A DNA stretch of 62,767 nt from Phlegmacium glaucopus. Taxonomy: Eukaryota; Basidiomycota; Agaricomycetes; Agaricales; Cortinariaceae. The stretch covers positions 657,302 to 720,068 of the forward strand of contig MU130497.1 in NCBI GenBank assembly GCA_015039465.1, written 5' to 3'. A program made the position numbers and the translations under genes. The notes beneath the pieces were generated by a model that was given only the letters and a program-made list of their open reading frames with translations, ran no database searches and was not told where the DNA came from. Position 1 is the first letter of the stretch; the number at the start of each line of letters is the position of its first letter. Positions 54,657 through 62,767 of the stretch are shown here, piece after piece.

Positions 54657-56940
54657 TTTGAATACCTATGGATTATTCATTTTTCATAATATTATTCTTC
54701 AATGAATCAATAAGATCAATAAACCAACCATGAATTAATCTACAAATTGATAGTGTAAGGGTCAAAAGTGTTGACTACACTTGTTGATTAAACTGGAAAT
54801 TGCAAAGTTTTGAATGTTAAATCAGCAGATAACTATGATCTGAATTGATCTATTTATCATACTGTAAAATAACACTACAAAAAGTTCAGACTATAACCAT
54901 ACAAAAATCCATAATGGTCTAAATGAACAACTTGCAATCTAAAGTAACTATCAAGTCTACAACTGTGAAGAAATTTGTCATACAAGTCCTAGGCCAATAT
55001 CAGTAAACATCAATAAAGTTCCTGAAACAGTGAAACACTTTGTGACATTTTGTGACATCACTGTGACATTTGTGACATTATGACATCATAAGACATATGA
55101 TATCATAAAACAAGGCATGATATCATAAAACCAAGGCATGACATCAAAAACAAGGCATGATATCATAAAATAGCATCAGTAATCATAAAACATAGACATC
55201 ACATCACAGACTCTTACCTAATTTTGTTTCTCATTTATGTATATAAGTAACTAGAAAGCACCAGTAACATTAGTGAATTTGCACTCTTCCTTTCTTTCCC
55301 AAGTTTCAGTGCTCTGAATTGGCACAAGTTAGAATTGGAATTACAAGTGGACTTGCTTTGCTTCACTGAGTTCAAAGGGTATTAAATCCTAAAGGGACTT
55401 ACCTTTGTTCTGTTTAAACCAAGAATATTAAATCCTATAGGGACTTGTCTTGGGAGCAAGGATATTAACATCCTTTGTCAGAGTCTGAGGAGAAATCCTT
55501 GTACTATAAAGCTGTTTCATAGTCTGCCTGTGGGACTTCAAATCATTTGTTTTTGGAACTGTTCATAGAATATTAAATCCTTAAGGGACTTGTCTATGTT
55601 CTGTTGGAATTTATCGAACTCAGGGATTAAGTATTTGATAATACGATTCATGTTTGGCCAGCGCAGGTCGAGCGCCTTGCAAACGAGTGAGTAAAACAGA
55701 ACACTACTACTACTACTCATATCCTATTGTGCTTACTAATCATTCCTAATCGGGAAGACCTTTTCTAATGCTCGAAAATATTCAACACACCCCCTCGAGC
55801 ATTGCAAAGCTCGAAACTATGCACCCCCATAAACCAATAATAACCATCCCCCAACCCATGAGAGATCTGAGTAAGCCTAGTTTGTGGCAAAAATCAAGTG
55901 ATGAGGTGAAAAACGAGTGTTGATGATTTGAATGAAATGAATGTAGCCAATGGATGAAAGAATGTGTTGTAGTGTGTCTGTGGTGCCTCGAGGTGTGAAA
56001 GGAATTGTTTGAGAATGAAAAAACTGTGTTGTTACAAACTCGTTCAGCGGTGTTGGCACTTGCCCCCATTCTGAGTGGTCAGAGGTGCATCTTGCACTTG
56101 CCCTCAACTCGGGTGGTCAGAGGTGTTGCACTTAACGGTTCCAACCCTTCCCCATCTTCCAATCCAACCTTCAAACCCTCCTCTGCACAATCTGATCCTA
56201 AACCTCCCATCCATCTCCCAACAGCAACCTGCTGCTCCCTAGGTAAATGTTGGTGAGTGTTGTTGTGATCCCTTGAGTGCTTCTGAGTGGTGAGGACTTT
56301 GAAATGCCTGCAAGTCAAACAGGGCTTCGATCATCAAGATTGTGAACGTCGAGTACTGAGTTCCAATTCTGAGACTTCAAATTGGCTTTTTAGGACAGGT
56401 GCCACCCACGACTCGTTTGTGTTGGAATTTATTGAACTCAGGGATTAAGTATTTGATAATACGATTCACGTTTGGCCAGCGTGGGTCGAGCGCCTTGCAA
56501 ATGAGTGAGTAAAATGGAACACTACTACTACTACTCATATCCTATCATGCTTACTAATCATTCCTAATTGGGAAGACCTTTTCTAATGCTCAAAAATATT
56601 CAACATGTTCATCCAAATTGGGTTATCATATAAACAAAGACTATTGAACCCCAAAAAGGGAATTATCTTTGTCTATCAAATCACACTTTCATATAGTCTG
56701 AAAAATTGGACTTTAAACACTGGTCAGATTAGGAAAGAAGAGAGAAAAGAAAAGAAACAGATTGGAAAAGATAGTCCAAAAAGAATTGGACTTTAAAACT
56801 GTATTTGGAAGTTTTATTCAAGAGTATACTGGTTATACTTTCAAGGAAACCCCAACTTGCTTAATACAGAAATTTGTTATTGGTTGCTGGTTGTTGGACT
56901 TGTTTTGAACATTTCCTTAAACAGTAATCTTAGAACTACA
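54657..56940. mobile_element. Unclassified insertion between Gyp-B gag and protease, holding a TRIM
   Basis: Homology to gag/pol stops at 54656 and resumes at about 56941; AAATTT-like sequence occurs at both joints, a possible 5-6 bp duplication. Without the TRIM it is about 1.28 kb. It contains several copies of a unit like ATTAAATCCTAAAGGGACTT near 55379-55590, and TGACAT/ATCATAAAAC repeats (55035-55200). No coding region was recognised; it may be a long solo LTR. Confidence 0.5.
55602..56605 (-). mobile_element. TRIM-like miniature LTR retrotransposon (1004 bp)
   Basis: Two 186-bp direct repeats, 55602-55787 and 56420-56605 (TGTTGGAATT...ATTCAACA), about 90% or more alike, flanked by TGTTC at 55597-55601 and 56606-56610. 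The 632-bp interior has no pol motif. GAGGGGGTG (minus strand) beside the left repeat suits a polypurine tract, which gives minus-strand sense; TGGCACCTGTCC near the right repeat may be a primer binding site. Confidence 0.8.
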
Positions 56941-57394
56941 AATTTTAAAAATCATATCATCGGAAATGGAATCAGAAACGGTAGAGGCTTGGCCTTTAGC
57001 GGAGCTTGCTGTTTGGGCAACTGCAACGCTGACTTAGTCAAGCTAGCAGGGGATCCAAAGTTAATAATATTTCAGAAAAGATATCTACAAGTGACTTACC
57101 TAGCAGGGGATCCAAAGAGGAAAGGATGGGGATCCCTGCTAGGCTGGGGGTGTTTAAGTACTAATATGGACATAACGGAGATATAAAATAAATAAAGGAA
57201 TGATACAGATAATAATTAATTAATTAAATAAGAAGTGGTGTGATATGAAAAATAGAAATAAAAGACAGAGCGAAATGGAGGATTGGAGTCGGAGCGGAAC
57301 TATGGGGTTCCGGAGTAAACTGGTGATGGAAGGTTGGAGGTCGTCAAAAAGGTGGGGTATATGATTCTAAGGTTGAGGTTTGGGTTAAAGTCGG

Positions 57395-58956
57395 TATAAA
57401 TCATTGTTGTTGTTGTATATAAACACCAACCAGAGAGCAATGGACTAGTCTTTAAGTCAAAAGCCTCCCTGTTGTTCGTTTAGGGAAGGTATAACCTTAG
57501 ACTTGTATCACACAGAGGTAGGGGGTGAGAATAGAGATGAGAAGGATGAGGATGAATGAGGAAGAGTCTTCAGTAAGACTATAGTAATTGACAGTGGGGA
57601 TAGATTGACAGTAAGGGGCAAGAAAAGCGAACTTAAGGGAGGAATTCACTGGAATTCCACTGAGATGATGAAAGTGGGGGGTAAGAATGAATTGAACTGA
57701 ACTACCTATCCTGGTACAAAAGAGCAGTATTTATACCTAAGGATGAGGCTATGTAAAACAAATAAAAAAAGAAAGGAGTACGCGCTGTCAGAAGAGGAAT
57801 GAAGAAAGGACAGCTGCGAGAAGAAAAGAACAAGAAAAAGAAGAAGGAACAATAAAAAATTCTGTACAAGTGTCAAAGTGCGAGAGAAAAGAAAAGAAGG
57901 CAGTGCGCATAGCCTAATAGCAAAAATATATCAGCTCCATAGCCTTGTGGTCATGTCAAAATATGAAAGGTCCTGAGTCAACACTTGAAAGGCGCAGCCT
58001 TGTTCCTGAGAAAACACTACTTGCCCATGATCCCATGTCGTGCAGCCTTGATAACACTTGACACTCTGCGAGAATAATCCTCTGCTGCTGATTCATCTGC
58101 AATTCCTGCTTAGTTGTGATCCTCCTGGACTTCCTAAATTGTCATAAAGAGGGTGGGAAGGCTTCAGGTACCGTGTGAATAATGGTTTTGGCAGTGAATG
58201 ATAAGATAAGAGGTAGATGAGTGAGGATAGGGGACTGAGTGAGATCCAGGAGCGAGGTATGGCAAGATAGATAGCTGAAGCGAAGACTTGTGGGTCCATA
58301 TAGTGCTTGAAAGTCCGGTCTTTTGCCTTTTTTGGTAATTTTTTGAGCTAGAGCATTGCCATAAAAATTCCCCACCATAATTAGGGGTTTAGAACACAAA
58401 ATTTCAGGGTCAGTCCGGTCTTTTTCCAGTTAATAACCAGAAAAATTTCCTTTTTGGGCACCCCAGTTTCATTGGAGAATTTCAAGGACAACACCCCAGC
58501 TGAAAATTTGCCAAAAAAGGCAAAAGACCGGACTTTCAAGCACTAGGTCCATAGCCACAACAATGATGACAAAGCCTTGGACATAATGGGAGATGTAGCT
58601 GATGTGTCCATAAATGGGCCGTTCTTGAAATGATAGGCCATAGATGCAATCAAACACGAGCCGATGACCGATGTGAATAGTAGATTGATTGCTTTGTTGT
58701 ATCACTAGCCAAGGGACAAACAGATGGTAGATGTTAAGGAGCAAGTCAATAGTGTAAATGATAGACAACATAGTGGAAGACATTGAGGATATGATGAGCG
58801 ATGAGGATGTTATTGTTGAACGAATGATTTTGTTGACCAGGAACGCGATTCAGGGCTGCTTCCAAAATAGGTAAGTGAATTCAAAGTCCGCTTATTTTCA
58901 TGATGGCAACTTTTAAGCTTTGTTCTCACGCTACCAATCAGTATTGGTGCGTGATA
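57395..58956. repeat. Repeat X, copy 2 (about 1.3 kb plus a MITE)
   Basis: TATAAATCATTG...GGTGCGTGATA flanked by TCGG at 57391-57394 and 58957-58960, inside solo LTR A. Clear homolog of 31439-33902 in the same orientation, without the TIR element found there, which proves that the TIR element was a later insertion. Confidence 0.75.
58301..58545. mobile_element. MITE, 245 bp, hAT-like, in repeat X
   Basis: TIRs TAGTGCTTGAAAGTCCGGTC and inverse, extending to about 27 bp. Perfect 8-bp duplication GGTCCATA at 58293-58300 and 58546-58553. The empty site is in the other X copy at about 33492. Confidence 0.9.
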
Positions 58957-60318
58957 TCGGGTGTCCCCTAACACTTGCCTTGGCAAGGTTACAGTCAGGA
59001 ACACAATGACCGGGCTTGCCACAGAAAAGACAGAGCTTATTATCCATCTGGCGTTGCCTTTCTTGCTGGGTAAGTCTACCCTGCAAGTCTAGCTTGCCTT
59101 CTAGATTAGGTTTTGGGGGAGTGGAAGGAGTCTTACTGGAGTCTGCAGGCTTAACGGATTTTTGATCTGAAGGCTGAGACTGTTTCCTGGAACTGGAAGA
59201 AGGGTTGGAAGAGGGTATGGAGGAGGATGAAGAAGGGGTAGGACCCTTAGGAGGGTTTTGGTGTTGCTGTGGAGCTGGTTCCCAAGAATGTTCTTGCATA
59301 CGTTCCCAGTGACAAGCATTGGCATTTTGAGCTTTTTGACGCATTGCGGCCAAGGTCCAGGGCTTGCCGTCTCCTTTGGTAATTTCATCCTTGAGTTGGG
59401 AAGGTAAACCTTTGTAAAACCTAAACCTCAGAGCGGGCTCGCCCCAAGTACAGCGGACTGCCAAGGAGTTAAACCGGACTAAGTAATCGGAGATACGTTG
59501 GCCATCCTTCATTCGGAGATTTGTGAGTTCATGTTCTACGTCAGCGGATTCATTGAAAGGGCCAAAGTTGGATTGGAGCTTATCCACAAAGAGATCCCAA
59601 TCTTCAAGCCAGGATGGAGGTTTGTCAGTGAGTCTGGAGATTCCAGGTTCAAACCATTCCTGAGCAATGTCCCAGAGATAGGACAGAGCAAACATTACTC
59701 GCTTGGAGTTGTCTCAGAATGTGTCGGAAGAGCTCCGGAAATAGAGCCTACACTGGAAAAGAAAAGCTTTCAGTTTCTTAGGATCCTTACCCATGAAGGG
59801 TTCGGGCTCTCTAAGTCTGCCAGCCAAATCAGACTTGGCTGAAGATTTCCTGAGGGAATTCAAAGCAGAAACGAGTTGATTGAAAGGAATAGAAGGAGAC
59901 TCAACATTGTCCATAGTACTCCGAGGTTCATCAATATGACTAGCCTCTTCGACTACATTGGGCACTTGAGTCTGCCTGTTGGGGGTGTGTTCTTGGGACA
60001 TATTTTCTTGTATCGGTAATTGATTTTTGGAAGTTTTAGAACAAGTTAGCATAGATGGAGTGGGTTGAGAAGTTCAAATATACTGTTAAGTTCGAGAACT
60101 CTATTCTGGAGTATCGGACGGAGTTTGATCGGAACAGAACCACGGAACGGGAAAGGACTATAGCCTCAGTGTATATGCTGTGCTACCCTAAACCTTTGTG
60201 TCCTAATTTTGGAGTAAGAACGGAACAGAGTGGAACCGGAAGTTGCAGGAACTTAGAGGATAACTAGGTGGAGGAAACTAGGTTGATATTCAAACTGAGG
60301 GAAAACATACAAGTTCAA

Positions 60319-62040
60319 CTGAACTTTACACTCCCCCATGTCTTCCTCCAGGAATCTGCCCGGACTGCCCAGAATCCTGGAGGAATCCTGGAGGAATCCC
60401 GGAATTCCTGATAAATGAGAATATTCCTAGTTAATTCCTGGTGGATTCCTGGTGGATTCTGGTGAAATCAGCTAAGTCATTGACTTGTATTATTTCATTT
60501 AAATTTTCCTTGATTTTTTTTTACTTTTTGATTGTAAAATATATATTGAAAATTATATAAATACAAATTCACATTAATAATATATTATTCACTTATTAAT
60601 AACCTATTAACAAAACTAAAAATGTACCCCCATGAGGGGGTTGTCGATTGTAATAAATATATATATATAAAACCCCCCATGAAGGAGGGTTTGTCATCGT
60701 TCACGTGTGTCATCGTAGTCAATTAAAATAAAGAATAAAAAAATTAAAAGACCCCCCGGTGAGGGGGGGTGTCGTCATCCGTGCTGGTTGTTGTCGCAGC
60801 CGTCATTCATGTGTGGTCACCTTGCTAATAAAAATGAAAAAAACCCCCCAGTGAGGGGGGTCGTTGTTGTCGTCAGTGCTGGTCATCGTTGTGGCCATTG
60901 TTTGTGTGTATTTGTCTGGGTAATAAAAGTAAAAACCCCCCCAGCGAGGGGGGGTTGTTGTTGTTGTGCGTGGTTGCTGTGTGTGGTGGTCGTGGTTGTG
61001 CGTGGTGGTGGTAGTGGTTGTGCGTGGTGGTGGTAGTGGTTGTGCGTGGTGGTGGTGGTGGTGTGTGGTGGTCGTTGTGCGTGGTGGTGGTCGTTGTGCG
61101 TGGTGGTGGTCGTTGTGCATGGTGGTGGTCATTGTGCATGGTGGTGGTGGTCGTGGTGGTTCTCTTGGTAGTGTACTAAAGTAAATAAAAATAAAAATAA
61201 AAAACCCCCCCAGTGAGGGGGGGTCGTTGTCGTCGTCGTGCTGGTCGTCGTTCGTGTGTCGTCATTGTCGTTGTCCGTGTGTTGCTGTCGTCATAATATA
61301 TCAATAAAAAGAAATAACCCACCCCCCCAAGCAAGGGGGGGCGTTGTCGTTGTCGGTGGTGGTGGTGGTGCTTACCTCGTCATCATTGTTGCCCCTCATC
61401 GTTGTCGTTACCCCTCGTCATCGTTGTTGCCTCTCGTTGTTGTTGTTGTTCCTTGTTGTTGTTGTTGTTCCTCGTCATCGTTGTTGGTCGTCATCATTGT
61501 TGGTCATTGTTGTCATCCGTCTTCTCGTCCTTTGTTGTAAAAAAAAAAAAAAAAAAAAAAAAATGATTTGTGAGAAGTGTGTCACGTGCGGTCACGTGAC
61601 CATACCTCGCGGTCTGAACAAAATTCAAAATTTGAATGGCGGCAGGGCACTGCCACCACATATATATGAATTACAGTTAACTCATGTATATTTAAATTAC
61701 TATTGATTTATATATGATTCTTTTAATTTTGAATAATATTTAAAAGTAAGAGTTGAGTTCATCCCTGTGGAATTCCCAGGATTCCAGGTGGATTCCAGGT
61801 GGATTCTGTGGTAGGGATTCCTAGGGAATTCCGGGAATCCTGGTATCAATTTCCTTGAGTACCAGGAATCCACCAGGAATCCACCTGGAATCCTCCTGGA
61901 TTAGGAAGAGCCAGGAATGGGGATTTCAGGGGGAATTGGCTGGTAGAAAATTCCTCCTGGAATCCTCCTGGAATCCTCCCAGAATAGGTAGGAATCCACC
62001 AGGAATCCTCCAGGAAGATGTGGGGGAGTGTAAAGACCTC
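60319..62040. mobile_element. 1.7-kb TIR element with 11-bp iterons and G/C-tract palindromes
   Basis: Left end CTGAACTTTACACTCCCCC, right end the inverse of GAGGTCTTTACACTCCCCC. Duplication AAGTTCAA at 60311-60318 and 62041-62048 (9 bp if the preceding C is counted); empty site at about 48302. Subterminal arrays are 11-mers such as GGATTCCAGGT and AATCCTCCTGG (60345-60470 and 61765-62020). The middle has seven C/G-tract palindromes, long GTT/GTC/GTG-rich runs and a run of about 23 A (61541-61563). No protein recognised; ORFs there are translated simple repeats. Confidence 0.75.
60627..61341. repeat. Seven C-tract/G-tract palindromes with shared downstream motif
   Basis: Hairpins of 5-7 C, a 4-6 nt loop of the AGTGA/ATGA type, and 5-7 G at 60627-60640, 60673-60689, 60752-60769, 60844-60860, 60936-60954, 61205-61223 and 61322-61341. 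Most are preceded by an A-rich stretch with AATAAAA-like sequence and followed by GTCGTTGTCGTC-like sequence. Spacing is irregular (about 45 to 270 bp). Palindrome 2 is imperfect. Confidence 0.85.
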
Positions 62041-62392
62041 AAGTTCAAGTACTTAAATAATAAAAGGAATTGCAACCAAAATATAAAGTATAAATATAAA
62101 GTGCTGTGTTCTGCTCCTGAAAGGTCCTGCATTCTTGGGGTGAATAATCCATGGCTGGTGTGCTGACTGATAGTGGGAATGTGATGACAAAGAAATAGTG
62201 GTAGTGGTGAAGAAGTGGTAATGGGTGCAGAGTATAGATGGAGGAACCAGAATGACATGGAAAGGTCTCGGAGTTGAACATAGGAGGAGTAGTTTGGGAT
62301 GTGATGGAAAGCACTGTATGGAGTACGGACTATGGGAGACAGCTCTGACGGAGCTGGACCAGAGTAATGTATGACGGAATGTAACAAGTACA

Positions 62393-62767
62393 ACAGATTG
62401 TGGCATTTCCATAAATAAAACCTTGTTATTCCTTTGTTGATATATAAGACCTTGCAATTCCTTCAAATGATTGATTAAAAATGGCCACTAATTCTTTGGT
62501 GTTACAAATGCCATTTTCTAAACCCTGTTCTATAAAATTTCATTATTTGCACTTCAGCTCTGTCTTTTATAAAATCTTGTACCTTGCTGCCTGTTAGGAT
62601 CCAGTTAGAGGTTTGATCAGGATCCAGTTAGGAGGTTAGAAAATTAGGGCAGTATCATTATTAGGGGTTTAGGCATTTCTCAAAACTTAATGTATAAATA
62701 GGTACATTTTATAGATGGGGTCAAGGAATTAGTGGCCATTTTGATTAATTGTTTGCAGGAATTACAA
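62393..62767. repeat. Inverted-repeat element in the unit tail, copy 3 (cut by window end)
   Basis: Same element as 7800-8183. Starts ACAGATTGTGGC at 62393, right next to the Gyp-B target duplication, and reaches GGAATTACAA at the window end. Confidence 0.6.

Larger units (their letters stand above)
57010..58973 (-). repeat. Solo LTR A in reverse, enlarged by repeat X and a MITE
   Basis: Plus strand reads TGTTTGGGCAACTGC...GTGTCCCCTAACA, the inverse of 27170-27582, with CTTGC at 57005-57009 and 58974-58978. It keeps the GGATCCCCTGCTAG motifs (57050-57145). The LTR itself is about 400 bp; the rest is repeat X. Confidence 0.88.
56941..60052 (-). pseudogene. Gyp-B gag, split by solo LTR A
   Basis: Starts at ATG 60052 (MLTCSKTSKNQL). 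Capsid region: GRLREPEPFMGKDPKKLKAF, FALSYLWDIAQEWFEP, LTNLRMKDGQRISDYLVRFN, RFYKGLPSQLKDEI (about 59270-59830). A Pro/Ser-rich linker leads to the zinc knuckle CLFCGKPGHCVPDC (about 58990-59035). An in-frame TGA near 59711 follows DTF where arginine would fit. Solo LTR A (57010-58973) sits right after the knuckle; ignoring it and one CTTGC copy joins CNLAKA to SSAKGQAS in frame. Gag would package the RNA. Confidence 0.8.
48074..62386 (-). mobile_element. Chromovirus Gyp-B (Ty3/Gypsy, coding on minus strand), with many nested insertions
   Basis: Bounded by LTRs that read TGTTAAG...TGTAACA on the plus strand (48074-48646; 60084-62386, the latter interrupted) and by AGTAC at 48069-48073 and 62387-62391. 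Host sequence on both sides joins into the unit tail as in copy 1 near 7796. Minus-strand order from right: 5' LTR, gag, protease, RT, RNase H, integrase, chromodomain, then an antisense gene, then the 3' LTR. Net of nested elements it is about 7.5-8 kb. Catalytic residues are lost, so it is inactive. Confidence 0.9.
60084..62386 (-). repeat. 5' LTR of Gyp-B, interrupted by a TIR element
   Basis: Parts 60084-60318 and 62049-62386 together match 48074-48646. Followed by AGTAC (62387-62391) and the unit tail. Confidence 0.9.

Noticed and set aside
60803..61184. ORFs rich in His/Thr/Pro or Val/Gly/Trp on either strand
   Set aside because: They are translations of GTG/GTT/GTC simple repeats in a TIR element, open only because the repeat lacks stops.
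60627..61341. CRISPR-like array from regularly recurring palindromes
   Set aside because: Eukaryotic context, irregular spacing, spacers that are simple repeats, no cas genes.

Overview
The window looks like nuclear DNA of a filamentous basidiomycete, most likely an Agaricomycete with a transposon-swollen genome. The evidence is: spliced genes with many ~50-60 nt GT-AG introns; fungal families (NB-ARC/TPR NLR, Fcy-type purine-cytosine permease); and fungal chromoviral LTR retrotransposons plus a Tad1-like LINE with APE, RT and RNase H. No rRNA, tRNA or CRISPR array was recognised. The species cannot be named from sequence alone.

The backbone is a segmental tandem triplication. The unit is roughly 10-10.5 kb once insertions are subtracted: an NLR gene on the minus strand, then a decayed coiled-coil gene, an unrecognised remnant and (copies 2 and 3) a ~70-aa ORF, then a 12-exon purine-cytosine permease on the plus strand, then a ~1.5 kb non-coding tail with an inverted-repeat element. 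The NLR start codons lie at 2426, 19517 and 42198. Copy 3 is the only one in which both main genes are intact: a 5-exon NLR of 1009 aa (38945-42198) and a 12-exon permease of 501 aa (45021-47649). Copy 1 has an NLR cut by a TIR transposon at its TPR domain and a permease with a 1-nt frameshift. Copy 2 has an NLR with a 1-nt insertion between NB-ARC and TPR, and a permease that lost its first eight exons and carries a retrotransposon in its last exon.

The rest is nested mobile DNA, much of it datable by target-site duplications (TSDs) and by reading frames that close up when an insertion is ignored. Copy 1 tail: a LINE (8894-15184). Between copies 1 and 2: a short TIR element (15433-15917). 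Copy 2: a deletion-truncated PIF/Harbinger element (22331-~25181) and chromovirus 'Gyp-A' (26009-35695) holding two solo LTRs, an odd repeat 'X' and, inside X, a TIR element. Copy 2 tail: a solo LTR holding a MITE. Copy 3 tail: chromovirus 'Gyp-B' (48074-62386, coding on the minus strand) holding a solo LTR, a fold-back MITE, an unclassified insertion with a TRIM, a solo LTR that contains X that contains a MITE, and a large TIR element inside its 5' LTR.

Most unusual points: (i) a gene with a Zn2Cys6-type cysteine cluster, coiled coils and its own TATA box lies antisense between pol and the 3' LTR of Gyp-B; (ii) a family of TIR elements shares ends (AGTACTTTAC...CCCCCACA) and apparent 9-bp TSDs but each member carries its own 10-11 bp iterons; (iii) one of these holds seven C-tract/G-tract palindromes; (iv) the three autonomous retroelements each lost a catalytic Asp of RT by Asp to Asn change, and the LINE nonsense codons are nearly all TGA where CGA is expected; (v) the NLR TPR array is nearly uniform internally, differs in repeat number between copies and varies at only a few positions, the pattern of fast-evolving fungal incompatibility/defence NLRs.
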